Source: Meiothermus hypogaeus (GTDB taxonomy: Bacteria > Deinococcota > Deinococci > Deinococcales > Thermaceae). Taken from it: 64,000 nucleotides of DNA. Below the pieces are notes generated by a model. It saw only the letters and a list, made by a program, of their open reading frames with translations, made no database searches and was not told where the DNA came from. Location of the stretch: positions 36,917-100,916 of the forward strand of contig NZ_QWKY01000003.1 in assembly GCF_003574035.1 (NCBI RefSeq), written 5' to 3'. The stretch's first letter is position 1. The number at the start of each line of letters is the position of its first letter. The position numbers and the translations under genes were made by a program. Of this stretch, positions 27,347-37,413 are shown piece after piece.

Positions 27347-29317
27347 ATGATTCGCACTGTCGCCCTCGTGGGGCACAGCGGCAGCGGTAAAACCACCCTC
27401 GGCGAGGCACTCCTCTACTTCACCGGGGGCAAGGATCGCATGGGCAAGGTAGAAGAGGGCAACACCACCTCGGACTACACCCCGGAAGAAAAGGCCCACC
27501 GGGTCTCGGTTCGTACGGCCGTGTTGCCTCTGACCTACCAGGGACATCGGATTTACCTGCTCGACGCACCGGGCTACGCCGATTTTGTCGGGGAAATTCG
27601 CGGGGCTATGGAGGCCGCTGATGCAGCGGTGGTTGCGGTTTCTGCCGAAGCCGGCGTACAAATTGGCACCGAACGGGCCTGGACGGTGGCCGAGCGATTG
27701 GAGCTACCGCGCATGGTGGTGGTGACCAAGCTGGAAAAAGGGGGAGATTTTTTTGCCCTGCTCGAGGATCTGCGCTCCACATTGGGGCACATCATCCCGG
27801 CCCACCTGCCGCTCTACGATAATGGGCAGTGGGTCGGCTTGATTGACGTGCTACATGACCGGGCCTTCCGCTACGAGAAAGGTCGTCCGGTGGTGGCGAG
27901 CATCCCCGAGGATCAAAAGGCTCATGTCGAGAAGTACCGTAGCGAAGCCCGCGAGGCTATCATTGAGACCGACGAAAGCCTGCTGGAGAAGTACCTGGAA
28001 GGCGGCGAAGTAGAAGAGGTGGCGCTCTCGAGGGCTTTCCACGAAGCGGTACGTAAAGGCCAGGTCTTCCCGGTGGCCATTGGTTCCTCCGGGGCTCTGA
28101 TCGGGCTCGATATGCTGCTCGACTTGTTCCTCGAGGCGCTACCCTCCCCCGAGGAGCGCTGGGGCGAGGGCGGCCCAGCAGCCAAGGTGTTCAAAGTTCA
28201 GGTAGACCCCTTCATGGGGCAAGTGGCTTTTGCCCGGTTGTACCGGGGCAAGGTAAAAGTCGGCGACACCCTGCAATCGGACAACGGCTCGGTGCGCCTG
28301 GCCCACATTTACACCGCCAGAGGCAAAGATCTGGTGGAGCTCGAGGAAGCCGAAGCCGGTACTATTCTGGCCCTACCCAAGGCCGACAACCTGCACAAGG
28401 GGATGGAACTATGGCAGGGGGAACGCCCCGAGTTTCCTACAGCGCGCCTGCCTGACCCGGTGGTAATGCAGGCCATTGCACCCGAAACCCGTAGCGACGA
28501 GGCCAAGCTGGGCGACGCGCTGCGCAAGCTGCTAGAAGAAGACCCCAGCCTGAAGTTTGAACGCAACCCCGAGACCGGTGAGCAAATCCTGTGGGGCATG
28601 GGCGACCTGCATCTGGAAACCGCCAGGGAACGCCTAGCCGACTATGGCGTGAAAATCACCAGCCGCCCTCCTAAAATCCCCTACCGTGAAACCATTCGCA
28701 AGAAGGCCGAAGGCCAGGGCAAGCACAAGAAGCAAACCGGCGGGCATGGGCAGTACGGTGACGTGTGGCTCCGGCTGGAACCTCACGAAGACTACGAGTT
28801 TGTCTGGGAAATTACCGGCGGGGTCATCCCCACCAAATACACTGAATCGGTGGAGATGGGCATCAAGGAAGCCGCCAAGACCGGGCCTTTGGCCGGTTAC
28901 CCGGTGATTGGCTTCAGGGCTGCGGTTTACCACGGCTCCTACCACGATGTGGACAGCTCTGACATGGCCTTTCAGTTGGCCGCCCAACTGGCATTTAAAA
29001 ACGTGGTAGCGCAGGCCAGCCCCACCCTCCTGGAGCCTATCTACACCCTCAAAATTTTTGTCCCGCAAGACCGGGTGGGCGATATTTTGTCCGACATGCA
29101 GTCGCGGCGCGGGCGCATCCTGGGCATGGATCAGGACGGCGCGCTGGCGGTGGTGAGCGCAGAGGCCCCCCTGGCCGAAATCCTCGAGTACAGCCGTACC
29201 CTCTCCGGGCTCACCCAGGGAACCGGAGCTTATAGCCTCGAGTTCTCCCACTACGCCGAGGTGCCGCCCAATCTGGCCCAGAAAATTATTGCCGAGCGGC
29301 AGAAGGCCGAAGCCTAG
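27347..29317 (+). CDS. EF-G-like translational GTPase (EF-G-2 type)
   Basis: This 656-aa GTPase has the five-domain layout of elongation factor G. The P-loop is GHSGSGKTTLGEALL, with switch II DAPGYADF. The usual NKxD is replaced by TKLE, and GGHGQYGDVWLRLEP marks domain IV. It resembles the second EF-G described from Thermus thermophilus more than the canonical factor, which is about 690 aa. Its role is uncertain; GTP binding is likely. The start is an ATG seven bases after AGGAGG. It stands alone and converges with the TetR gene. Confidence 0.88.
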   Translation: MIRTVALVGHSGSGKTTLGEALLYFTGGKDRMGKVEEGNTTSDYTPEEKAHRVSVRTAVLPLTYQGHRIYLLDAPGYADFVGEIRGAMEAADAAVVAVSAEAGVQIGTERAWTVAERLELPRMVVVTKLEKGGDFFALLEDLRSTLGHIIPAHLPLYDNGQWVGLIDVLHDRAFRYEKGRPVVASIPEDQKAHVEKYRSEAREAIIETDESLLEKYLEGGEVEEVALSRAFHEAVRKGQVFPVAIGSSGALIGLDMLLDLFLEALPSPEERWGEGGPAAKVFKVQVDPFMGQVAFARLYRGKVKVGDTLQSDNGSVRLAHIYTARGKDLVELEEAEAGTILALPKADNLHKGMELWQGERPEFPTARLPDPVVMQAIAPETRSDEAKLGDALRKLLEEDPSLKFERNPETGEQILWGMGDLHLETARERLADYGVKITSRPPKIPYRETIRKKAEGQGKHKKQTGGHGQYGDVWLRLEPHEDYEFVWEITGGVIPTKYTESVEMGIKEAAKTGPLAGYPVIGFRAAVYHGSYHDVDSSDMAFQLAAQLAFKNVVAQASPTLLEPIYTLKIFVPQDRVGDILSDMQSRRGRILGMDQDGALAVVSAEAPLAEILEYSRTLSGLTQGTGAYSLEFSHYAEVPPNLAQKIIAERQKAEA

Positions 29318-29371
29318 ACTTGCCCGCCATCCGCCTTATTCCTGCCCAAAGCCCTGGGCCTCCGGTTCTGG

Positions 29372-30052
29372 CTACCCCTTGCATGGTGTAGGCGTGGGCC
29401 AGTACCCCTTTTCACTCATCCAGTCGTACGTACGGGCGGCCATGCTGATGGTCTCGGCGGCGAGCAGGTAGGCCACCAGTTCCTTGTTCAAAGAAGGCTC
29501 CCAGCGCAGGCTTTGCACTGCGCTGAGCAGCATGTTAACCATCAAGTCGGCCAAAAAAGCAGCCTCGGGGCGGCCTCCATCGGGGATAGCCAGCGGCTTC
29601 AACAAGGTCATGAGGTGCTGGGTGAGTTCGTCGCGGATACTTTGCTGTATGGCAGCCAGGGTGCGCCCCAGCGGTGTAGGCTCTCGAAAGTAGCGCAACA
29701 AAAGCTCCACAAACTGCCACTGGGCCTCGAGCTGATCTAAAATCCGGTGGTACTGGGCCAGCACCAGGTTGAAGTCGTTCACCCCTTCTTCGCGCAATAA
29801 GGAAAGCCCCTCACGAATGGAGTCCTGGATGCGCCGCCCGATGTGTTCGGCGGCTGCAACAACGCAGTCCTCGAGGCTGGCAAAGTGGGCATAGAAGCCC
29901 GACTGCACGATTCCCGCATCGTGGGCGACTCGAGCTGTGGAAATAGCCTCCAGACCCTCCCGGCTCAGGATCTCGACCGTGGCCTGGATAAGCCGCTCAC
30001 GGGTAGCCTGGCCGTCTCGGCGCTTTCGTAGGGGCTTGGTGTTGGCGCTCAT
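29372..30052 (-). CDS. TetR-family transcriptional regulator
   Basis: This 226-aa regulator has an N-terminal TetR helix-turn-helix (about residues 14-60: RERLIQATVEILSREG, then STARVAHDAGIVQSGFYAHF) and an all-helical ligand domain. The start was set at the second of two nearby ATGs, preceded by AGGAAA; the ATG six codons earlier is possible. It is divergent from a lipoprotein gene, with an inverted repeat over that promoter, so it probably represses the lipoprotein and itself. The ligand is unknown. Confidence 0.88.
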   Translation of the reverse strand: MSANTKPLRKRRDGQATRERLIQATVEILSREGLEAISTARVAHDAGIVQSGFYAHFASLEDCVVAAAEHIGRRIQDSIREGLSLLREEGVNDFNLVLAQYHRILDQLEAQWQFVELLLRYFREPTPLGRTLAAIQQSIRDELTQHLMTLLKPLAIPDGGRPEAAFLADLMVNMLLSAVQSLRWEPSLNKELVAYLLAAETISMAARTYDWMSEKGYWPTPTPCKG

Positions 30053-30101
30053 GGTTTCCTGACCGAACATTAATACACCTTTTAGATTCTGCGTCTGTAA
30101 G

Positions 30102-30131
30102 TTGTGCAAATAAAATGATTGAACTATCATT
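30102..30131 (+). promoter_or_regulatory. Lipoprotein promoter with candidate TetR operator
   Basis: TTGTGC (30102-30107) and TATCAT (30125-30130) are spaced by 17 bases. AATGAT-N6-ATCATT (30114-30119 and 30126-30131) overlaps the spacer and -10. The divergent TetR gene starts 62 bp away, so one operator could control both. Confidence 0.6.
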
Positions 30132-30159
30132 CTTTTGGGCAATGACCCTAGGAGGAAAC

Positions 30160-31032
30160 ATGCGACAGCTCCAGCCTCATTTGAAAATCCTTGCCTTAGG
30201 GATGCTAGGTCTACTGGTAGCCTGTGGACAACAACCCACCACCGACCCACTTTCTAAAGCCGATGCCCAGAAGCTCAAGGATTCTCTGGTACAGAGCAAC
30301 AAATACCTGGTTGCAGCCATAGCAAGCCCTTCGGGGGTCGTCACCACCAATACCGCAGGCGGGCTGAGCCTGCCTTCTCCGGTAGCCAACCTGATTCTGG
30401 CCTCTGGGCTGCCACCCCAATCCATCAACTGCACGGCCAGCGAAACCCCCCCCAAGGCCCAGCAACAAGACCTGGACAACGACAAGATTCCGCTACAGGC
30501 TACCTACAGGGTAGACTGCACGGTCGGCGACACTCGGCTCAGGGGGGGCATCGTGCTGAGAGACAAAGACGACAACAACCCCGCCAGCGGATATACCATT
30601 GACACCGACCAGTACGAGCTCACCCTCAATACCGGCAAATCCAACGAGTCGGGGGTCAAGCTCGATCTGGATCTCGACGTCACCTGGAACAACCCCAACT
30701 ACGCCGTCCGCTACAACTTCAACTTTGAAATCTACGGCAGCGATGGGCGTTTCGGCACCACCTACGCCTATACCGCCACCTATGTTCCCGACAATGCCCA
30801 AACGCCCTTTGCAGCAGGCACCTTCAACTATGAAGGTTCCCTGGACTTCCGCACCGCCACCAAGCTGTATCGGCTCACCGGCAAAGCCACCGACCTCAAG
30901 TTCAGCAACACCTGCAAGGAAACCTTTGTCGGCGGAAGCTGGAACCTGGAAGACACCCGCGGCAACAAGCTACTTGTGGTCTACAACGCCTGCAACAACG
31001 TGACCGTGACCTACAACGGCGAGGCTTTATAG
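30160..31032 (+). CDS. Putative lipoprotein of unknown function
   Basis: This 290-aa secreted protein has a lipoprotein signal (MRQLQPHLKILALGMLG, lipobox LLVAC, with the cysteine near residue 24) and AGGAGG before the ATG. The mature part is polar and rich in Asp, Asn and Thr, and probably all-beta (VKLDLDLDVTWNNPNYAVRYNFNFEI). Further cysteines (INCTAS, YRVDCTVGD, SNTCKE, YNACNN) may form disulfides. Divergence from a TetR regulator implies an inducible envelope protein. No family recognised. Confidence 0.75.
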   Translation: MRQLQPHLKILALGMLGLLVACGQQPTTDPLSKADAQKLKDSLVQSNKYLVAAIASPSGVVTTNTAGGLSLPSPVANLILASGLPPQSINCTASETPPKAQQQDLDNDKIPLQATYRVDCTVGDTRLRGGIVLRDKDDNNPASGYTIDTDQYELTLNTGKSNESGVKLDLDLDVTWNNPNYAVRYNFNFEIYGSDGRFGTTYAYTATYVPDNAQTPFAAGTFNYEGSLDFRTATKLYRLTGKATDLKFSNTCKETFVGGSWNLEDTRGNKLLVVYNACNNVTVTYNGEAL

Positions 31033-31097
31033 CCCTTGGTACGGTTGTCAAGTCCAAAATCCGCACATCTTCTGACTCAGGCGAGTACCATACACGT

Positions 31098-32522
31098 ATG
31101 GCTCGCCTCTTAATTTTTGTACTGCTGTTGCTTGGCCCGGCCCTGGCCCAGAACCTGCTCGCACTGGCCCCGCAGGGGGCTACGGCAGGCTTTTACATGA
31201 ATGACCTGCGCGGTAGCCGCTACCTGAGCGGTCTGGCCGCTGACTGGAAACAGAGCGGCATGGAGGCTCTGCTGGGCCGCGAACTGGGTAAACAGGCCGG
31301 CAACGATGCCGACTTGTTGGGTATTGCAGCGGGCGGGGTGGCCATAGCCTTGTATAGCGATGGATTTTTTGTGATTACCCGACCCACCCAGGCAGCCATG
31401 CGGGCCCTGCGCAAGGATACCAGGGGACTGCGCCCCCAAGGCGGCTGGCTGGTAGGGGGTGACCAGGATGTCCAGACAGGCTTCAGCCGTGAGTTGGTGT
31501 TTATCGCCTCGCCCAGGTATGCCCGTTTGTTTTTGCAAAACCGCCGGGGCCTGCAAGCCCCGGTGCGGGGCGACATCGTGCTGTGGGGTTCACCACCGCA
31601 AGACCTGTTGCAAAGCCTGAACCTGCCCCCCAGGGCCAATGGGGCAGCCCGCACCCTCCGTCGCTTCAGCTACGCCATTCAGCTCACCGCCGGCGGCTAC
31701 ACCGAAGAGACCCGCCTGGACGTAAACCCTGCCCCCGACCCAGCCCTGGCCAGCCTGCTGCTGCCCAAAGAGCGCCCCTACAACGCCGCCGACCTTCCCC
31801 AGGGCTACTCGGTTTCAACAGGTGTGCTGGATCTGAGCCGGGCAGGCCCCTATCTGTCGGGCCTTTTACGCGATTTTGATGTACGGCTCAACCTCGATTT
31901 ACGGGCTTTTGGGGCCCGCTATGCTACCGTAGCGGTGCAAGGGCCGCCCCCCGCCCCCGATGGTCGCAGCGAGGCCATTCTGGGCCACAACCTGATCTAC
32001 TGGGAGGTACGCGACCCCGCCACTGCCGAGGCCAACCTGCTGGCGCTCTTGCAGAGCCTGGCCGCCTTTTCAACACCCGATGGGCAGGGCGGCTTCAAGG
32101 TGTTGGGCAACGAAGGCGACTTTAAGGCGGTGGAGGTGGGTCTGGGCGGAACCCTCTACTACAAGCTCGAGCCCACCCGCCTGGTAATTGCAACCAGCAA
32201 AAGCGCCCTGCAAGCAGTGAACAACCCCCCCTGGAGCCAGGATCCCAACTTCCGACGCTTCCGCGCCCGCATTCCGGCCAATGCCATCGGCTACAGCTTT
32301 GTTAACCAGGGCTCGAGCTTACAGCAGCAGTTAGGACAGCTGGGTACCACCCTCCCGCAGACCATTGGCAGCGAGCTGGATCAGCAAACCTCCAGCGAGC
32401 TGGCCAAAGCCCTGACCAGCTTTACAGAGCTGTTGGCCAAGCGCTTCGGTTCGGGACTTTCGTATGCCGTGGTAGAGGGCAACAGCTTGATTAGCCGGGG
32501 GTTCTATGAGGTGCGCTGGTAA
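31098..32522 (+). CDS. Secreted DUF3352-like protein
   Basis: This 474-aa protein has a signal peptide (MARLLIFVLLLLGPALAQ) and a body of repeated alpha/beta units with short LALLQSLAAF and ALTSFTELLAKRFGSGLSYAVVEG motifs. These recall the DUF3352 family of exported proteins of unknown function. TACCAT, a TANNNT-type -10, lies six bases before the ATG without a ribosome binding site, suggesting a leaderless message. It follows the lipoprotein gene by 65 bp and may be a separate unit. The function is unknown. Confidence 0.65.
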   Translation: MARLLIFVLLLLGPALAQNLLALAPQGATAGFYMNDLRGSRYLSGLAADWKQSGMEALLGRELGKQAGNDADLLGIAAGGVAIALYSDGFFVITRPTQAAMRALRKDTRGLRPQGGWLVGGDQDVQTGFSRELVFIASPRYARLFLQNRRGLQAPVRGDIVLWGSPPQDLLQSLNLPPRANGAARTLRRFSYAIQLTAGGYTEETRLDVNPAPDPALASLLLPKERPYNAADLPQGYSVSTGVLDLSRAGPYLSGLLRDFDVRLNLDLRAFGARYATVAVQGPPPAPDGRSEAILGHNLIYWEVRDPATAEANLLALLQSLAAFSTPDGQGGFKVLGNEGDFKAVEVGLGGTLYYKLEPTRLVIATSKSALQAVNNPPWSQDPNFRRFRARIPANAIGYSFVNQGSSLQQQLGQLGTTLPQTIGSELDQQTSSELAKALTSFTELLAKRFGSGLSYAVVEGNSLISRGFYEVRW

Positions 32523-32675
32523 ACGCCTAAGGGCGAATGTCGGCGGTAGCTATTGTATGGCGGCTCTTAACCGGCAAAGCAATCTATTGGCCTGGTGAGA
32601 AACTAATCGGGATGGCTCAAATAAACCCCCGTCTTCCCTTGACTTCTCGTGGTGATTCCTGCGCAGATGCATATC

Positions 32676-32833
32676 ATACCGACCAAAGGGAGACGTTTTC
32701 TTCGCCGACCGACAGTGAAGGGCCATCGGCCCCCGGCTAGCGCCGGTACTCAAGGGAGGGGTGTGCTCTAGGATTCAAAAAGACAACCTATGGGGTTTTT
32801 GGTTTTTATAAACTGCCTTTTTGAATCCGGTAT
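32676..32833 (+). repeat. MITE-like interspersed repeat, copy 4 (left part deleted)
   Basis: The copy starts ATACC and lacks the left hairpin and most of the core, then keeps GAGACGTTTTCTTCGCCGAC and the GGCC-rich insert shared with copy 3. The terminal hairpin is well preserved: GGATTCAAAAAGACA pairs with TGCCTTTTTGAATCC. It ends CCGGTAT. The flanking bases in 32523-33082 contain no recognisable gene. Confidence 0.72.
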
Positions 32834-33082
32834 CAGGGGTGCTGGCCCTCCAGATTCCCCGCTCCGCTTTGCTACGTGGGGATGGGTTTTCCCGAGGCTG
32901 TGGCTCGTTTTTCACCTGACTCAGGAGGCTCCAGGAAGCGCTTGCGCACAGCTCAGAGTCTTGCGGCCGCCAGTCTTAATGCGAGCGCCTCTTAGACCCT
33001 TCCCCTAGTACCTGGTCAGCAGCCTCAATAGAACGAGACAAAGGTGTATGTATATCCGGCTTGGGCGAACACCAGCCTGGGT

Positions 33083-33748
33083 CTACCGCTCGGCAAACTG
33101 AAAGAACAGGCGAACAAAACCGCTGGGATCCAGGCCGCCTTCCAAACCCAGGAAGAACTGGGGCGAGAGGAAGAGCAGGCTGCCGGCATAGAGCTTGGGC
33201 GAGAGGGTGCTGTTTACAAAGTTGTAGTCCACCCCGGCAGCCAGGTAGGGCACAAAGGGAACTAGAATCAGGCCCACCCGCGTCTCCAGGCCCGGCGTGA
33301 GGCGCTCGGTGGGGATGAAGTCGAGGCTGAGTTTGCTTTGTACGAATACATCCTTGAGGCCCACAAACTCTGCGTAGCGGTTATCAATCCCGCCCGACAG
33401 TACCAGCCGGGGGAAAAACTGCGGCAGCCAGCCCAGGCCCACCTCGGCTCTGGCGTATGCGCTCGAGGAAAGCTCGGGACTTTCTTTCAGGGCCGTGCGG
33501 TACTCGATAAAACCATTGGGCACGATCAGCACCAGGGGCCCGTCCCACGGAACGGCACGGGTACTGAGCCGCACCCCCCAGGTCAGGTTCGCGTCTAGCT
33601 GGTCGGCATACTCGAGTTCCCCTTCCAGCCCCAGCTTGTTTGAACCCAGGTCGTAGCGCACCGCCCCCCGCACCGAAAAACCCAGCGCAAAGGCCGTGCT
33701 GCCCAGAACCACCGCCAGAAGTATCCAGACCCTCCATCCTCGTTGCAT
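33083..33748 (-). CDS. Putative outer-membrane beta-barrel protein
   Basis: This 221-aa exported protein has a signal peptide (MQRGWRVWILLAVVLGSTAFA). Its mature part consists of alternating polar and hydrophobic strands with aromatic girdle residues and ends in phenylalanine-rich FVRLFFQFAER, a beta-barrel pattern. GGAGGG lies before the ATG. There are no cysteines in the mature part. It resembles small porin-like proteins of the Thermus outer envelope in general character, but no specific family was recognised. It stands alone, with the repeat copy 4 downstream. Confidence 0.65.
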   Translation of the reverse strand: MQRGWRVWILLAVVLGSTAFALGFSVRGAVRYDLGSNKLGLEGELEYADQLDANLTWGVRLSTRAVPWDGPLVLIVPNGFIEYRTALKESPELSSSAYARAEVGLGWLPQFFPRLVLSGGIDNRYAEFVGLKDVFVQSKLSLDFIPTERLTPGLETRVGLILVPFVPYLAAGVDYNFVNSTLSPKLYAGSLLFLSPQFFLGLEGGLDPSGFVRLFFQFAER

Positions 33749-34023
33749 ATGCCCTCCGGTCTGGTGAGAGTATAACCCAGCACGCGCATCCAGAGGTTCG
33801 CTGGAGGGCTGTACTTTTCGCTCGCGTGTGCGGAAGGGACTTAACCGAAAACTCCGGCACAAACAATAGCCGCTCTCCATTCACGCTGCTGCCGTGGCCC
33901 TCTCCCCTGCTGAGGGCCGATAGCTCAGCTCGCAGCCGCTGAATGTGTGGCGCTGAGCCCTTCGGGTCCAGGAGACAAGATCTGCGAGATTCAAGGGTAC
34001 TGACAGGATATCCAGGGCGAAGA

Positions 34024-35463
34024 CTAGGGGTTCAACATGGCCGCTCGAGCAAAAGCCAGCCCGGTGGCTTGCTCGAAGGCATGGGCTACGGTAAAGATTT
34101 GCTCGTCATACAAAGGTTTGCCGATAAGCTGTACACCTACCGGCAAGTTACCCTCGAACCCGGCGGGGATGCTCATGGCGGGCGCACCGGCCAGGTTGAC
34201 GGCTACGGTATCTATGTCGGCCAGGTACATCGAGAGGGGGTCGCTGGTTTTCTCGCCAAAGCGGAAGGCCGGGAAGGGGCTGGTGGGGGTGAGTAACAGG
34301 TTGGCCTGGGTAAAAGCATCGTCCAGATCGGCTTTTAGTTTGGCCCTCGCCCGCAGGGCTTTGCCGTAATAGGCATCGTAGTAGCCCGAGGAAAGCACAA
34401 AAGTTCCCATCAAAACCCGCCGCTGCACCTCGGGGCCAAAACCATGCTCGCGGCTTTCCATCATGGTATCGGCACTATCCAGACCGGACACCCGCAGGCC
34501 ATAAAGCGTGCCATCGTAGCGGGCCAGGTTGGAGCTGATCTCAGCGGTGTTGACGATGTAGTAAGCCGCCAGGGCATACTCCAGGGTGGGGATGCTGACC
34601 TCCACAAAACGCACCCCCTGCCGCTCCATCACCGTGCGGAAGCGCTCGAGGGCCTCCAGCACCCCCGGCGAGTTACCCACCGCCAGGGCTTCTTTTACAA
34701 TGCCAATGGTCATACCCTGCACCGGGGCCTCTATAGCCTTCCCGAATTGCGGCATGGCCTCCAGGCTGGTGCTGTCTTTAGGGTCATAGCCACTGACCAC
34801 ATCGCTCAGCAAAGCCAGATCCTTCACCGAGCGGGCCAGCGTACCCACCTGATCCAGACTGCTGGCCGTGGCCACCACCCCATAGCGCGAGATACGACCA
34901 TAGGTGGGTTTGAAGCCATAGACCCCGCACAGCGCAGCCGGCTGGCGCACACTGCCCCCGGTATCGGTGCCGAGCGCAACCGGCACCATATCGGCGGCGA
35001 CGGCCGCCGCTGAGCCTCCCGAGGTCCCCCCCGGCACCCGTTCCAAGTCCCAGGGGTTGCGGGTGGGGCCAAAAGCCGAATATTCGGTGGAAGAACCCAT
35101 GGCGAACTCGTCCATGTTGGCCTTGGCCATCACAATAGCCCCTGCCTGCCGGAGCCTTTCGACTACCGTTGCGCTGTATGGGGGCACAAAGGCGGCCAGC
35201 ATCTTAGAGCCACAGGTGGTCTCGAGGCCCTGGGTGCAGATATTGTCCTTGATGGCAAGCGGAACGCCCGCCAGGGGCAGGTTTTCGCCTCGGGCAAGCC
35301 GCTGTTCAACAACACGGGCTTCTTCCAGGGCCTGGGGGTTCAGGCGGATAAAGGCATGGATGTGGGGCTCGAGCTGCTCGATACGCTGCAAGTAATTTTC
35401 TGCTACCTCTTGGGGTGAGCGCTGGCCCGACTGGATTTGCTGCACAATTTCCTGCGCCAACAT
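34024..35463 (-). CDS. gatA: Asp-tRNA(Asn)/Glu-tRNA(Gln) amidotransferase subunit A
   Basis: This 479-aa amidase-signature enzyme supplies ammonia to transamidate misacylated tRNA within GatCAB. The Ser-cis-Ser-Lys site is visible as the lysine in AIKDNICTQG and the serines in PGGTSGGSAAAVAA, followed by GTDTGGSVRQPAA. ANMDEFAMGSS is typical of true GatA rather than other amidases. The start is an ATG with weak GGGGCGG upstream; an upstream in-frame extension is not family-like. gatB and gatC are not adjacent. Confidence 0.95.
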   Translation of the reverse strand: MLAQEIVQQIQSGQRSPQEVAENYLQRIEQLEPHIHAFIRLNPQALEEARVVEQRLARGENLPLAGVPLAIKDNICTQGLETTCGSKMLAAFVPPYSATVVERLRQAGAIVMAKANMDEFAMGSSTEYSAFGPTRNPWDLERVPGGTSGGSAAAVAADMVPVALGTDTGGSVRQPAALCGVYGFKPTYGRISRYGVVATASSLDQVGTLARSVKDLALLSDVVSGYDPKDSTSLEAMPQFGKAIEAPVQGMTIGIVKEALAVGNSPGVLEALERFRTVMERQGVRFVEVSIPTLEYALAAYYIVNTAEISSNLARYDGTLYGLRVSGLDSADTMMESREHGFGPEVQRRVLMGTFVLSSGYYDAYYGKALRARAKLKADLDDAFTQANLLLTPTSPFPAFRFGEKTSDPLSMYLADIDTVAVNLAGAPAMSIPAGFEGNLPVGVQLIGKPLYDEQIFTVAHAFEQATGLAFARAAMLNP

Positions 35464-35969
35464 ACCGCCCCATGATAAGGCTGATGGGGCCGAAGGTGGC
35501 AAATATGGCTTTGGTCGGGTGCATCCCAAAATCAACTAATGAACCCAAACAGCCAATCCCCCAATCTCTCTCGGGGGCTATCGCCAACGAGTTACCGAGT
35601 TCCAGCAGGAAAACCGTTTGCGTCAGAGGGGCTTCTTCAAGTCAATTCGACCCCATCCACGAGGTCGTACGCAAGGCTCCACTTTGGCCGCTCGTTTTGT
35701 ACTGCCAAAGTCAGCCTTCGCCATGTAATCCGCAGTGAGCGCGGCTGCAAAACGAGTTGGGGGTGAGTTTCGACTATGGTTGAAACAGGGAGACACCCGC
35801 TTTGGTTCATGGTTGTAAAGATGCTCTTTATGGGTCGCAGGTCGCAAGACTCGGGTTAAAGGCCGCCTTTTCAGGGCGTAGGGCTTGCCGAAATTTTGTC
35901 CAGGTGTTCTGGAACAAGTTCTGGAACAAGTATCAGGATAACGGGCCTGACTATGCCCAATACCTCCAA
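35464..35969. other. 506-bp intergenic region between gatA and miaA
   Basis: No gene was recognised. Short frames on both strands have unlikely compositions. A 12-bp unit, GTTCTGGAACAA, occurs twice in tandem near 35910-35935, and GTTCTGGAAC is itself close to palindromic. Otherwise I see nothing. Confidence 0.4.
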
Positions 35970-36905
35970 TCACAACCAGCCCTGGATGCTTTCAAACCAG
36001 CTTTGCACACCAGGCCAGGCGGCCTCTCCGCCAAAGGGCAAAAAGGTGACCGGGCCAGGCTCTTTACGAAACCAGGTGTACTGGCGTTTGGCATAGGCCC
36101 GTGTTGCGCTCACCACAGCTTGTTGGGCCTCTTGAAGCGTGTACTCACCTCGCAAATAGCCCGCTACCTCCTTGTAGCCGATGCTCTGCAAGGCGGTGGG
36201 CATGTGTGGGTACTGGTCCAGCAAGCGCTCGACCTCCTGAACCAGGCCTTGTGCAAACATTCGCTCGACTCGGGCCTCGAGACGCGGCTCTAGCCACTCC
36301 CAGGGGGGCCACAAAATCAGTTTTTGGTACCTGAACCGTGGCGCACGCCTGGGAATCCTGGCCGGTGGCATGCCGGTACGGCGCAATATCTCCACCGCCC
36401 GCACGATGCGGCGGGGGTTGCGCTGCACCCGCAGGGCATCTTCGGGGCTGGCGGCCTCGAGTTCGGCCAGCAAAGGCCCAATCCCCCAGGTTTCAACCAC
36501 CTTCCACAGCTCGGCCTGAAGCGAGGCATCGGGCTTTGGTAGTTCGTGTAATCCTTCCGATAGTGCTCGAATGTAATAGCCGGTTCCTCCCACCACCAGG
36601 GGAATTCGATCCTGCTCCAGAATCTCTTCGATCGCCTCTTCGGCGCGGTGCACATAGTCAGACACACTAAAAGATTGGGTGGGCCACAGCACATCGATCA
36701 GGTAGTGCCTGACCCGTTGCTGCTCGGCTTGGCTGGGCTTGGCCGTTCCGATGTCCATCCCCCGGTACACCATGCTTGCATCGGCAGAAACCACCGCCAG
36801 CGGGTATCTCTCTCCCAGGCGCAGGGCCAGCTCGGTCTTACCGGTTGCGGTGGGCCCGGTCAACACTGGAATGGCCGGATGGGGTCGCTGTTTCGCATCA
36901 CGCAT
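35970..36905 (-). CDS. miaA: tRNA dimethylallyltransferase MiaA
   Basis: This 311-aa enzyme adds a dimethylallyl group to A37 of tRNAs reading UNN codons. The P-loop is [16 protein letters not shown], followed by [20 protein letters not shown] and the substrate region [12 protein letters not shown]. The length is standard. It is divergent from the small heat-shock protein gene, with only 41 bp between the starts, so the promoters overlap. Confidence 0.95.
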   Translation of the reverse strand: MRDAKQRPHPAIPVLTGPTATGKTELALRLGERYPLAVVSADASMVYRGMDIGTAKPSQAEQQRVRHYLIDVLWPTQSFSVSDYVHRAEEAIEEILEQDRIPLVVGGTGYYIRALSEGLHELPKPDASLQAELWKVVETWGIGPLLAELEAASPEDALRVQRNPRRIVRAVEILRRTGMPPARIPRRAPRFRYQKLILWPPWEWLEPRLEARVERMFAQGLVQEVERLLDQYPHMPTALQSIGYKEVAGYLRGEYTLQEAQQAVVSATRAYAKRQYTWFRKEPGPVTFLPFGGEAAWPGVQSWFESIQGWL

Positions 36906-36946
36906 AGCTCATAGCCCCGGGCTCTAATAATGATATTCTCGAGGCC

Positions 36947-37351
36947 ATGACCATTGAGCGCTTTGATGCTATTGAGCGTTTACAAACCATCCGCCAACAA
37001 CTCGACGAGCTCTCGAGGCGGTTTGCCTCCCAGGAAGCCCTCGGCGAGTGGGTGCCGGCGGTAGATGTACTCGACGAAGGCACCCAGTACCGCATTCTGG
37101 TGGATGTACCCGGCGTGAAAAACGAAGACCTGGAATTGCTTGAGGAAGGTCAGACCATCACCCTGGCCGGTGTACGGCATTCCAGGGTGGGCAGCTACGC
37201 GCGCCAGGAGCGTTCTACCGGCACCTTTCGACGCACCCTGACCCTGCCTGAGGCCATCGTCCCCAATAGCGCCCAGGCTTCTCTCAAGGGTGGGGTGCTC
37301 GAGCTGGTGGTGCAAAAAGCCCGCAAAACTTCGCGCAAAAGCAAAAAATAA
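36947..37351 (+). CDS. Small heat-shock protein (Hsp20/alpha-crystallin family)
   Basis: This 134-aa holdase has a short helical N-terminal arm (about residues 1-35) and the alpha-crystallin domain (about 38-125: WVPAVDVLDEG, YRILVDVPGVKNEDLEL, then ASLKGGVLELVV). The C-terminal tail is basic (KTSRKSKK) and lacks a clear I-x-I anchoring motif, so oligomer assembly may differ from classical family members. It is divergent from miaA. No HAIR-type operator was seen in the short shared promoter region. Confidence 0.92.
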   Translation: MTIERFDAIERLQTIRQQLDELSRRFASQEALGEWVPAVDVLDEGTQYRILVDVPGVKNEDLELLEEGQTITLAGVRHSRVGSYARQERSTGTFRRTLTLPEAIVPNSAQASLKGGVLELVVQKARKTSRKSKK

Positions 37352-37413
37352 GCAGGCCACGAAGGTTTTTATCCTGGGGTCAGTCCAGATAGGCCCAAGG
37401 GAATAGTGGCGAT

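Noticed and set aside
33914..33930. GGGCCGATAGCTCAGCT, resembling the 5' part of a tRNA(Ile)
   Set aside because: The following bases do not form anticodon or T arms with the right spacing, so this is at best an old tRNA remnant or chance.
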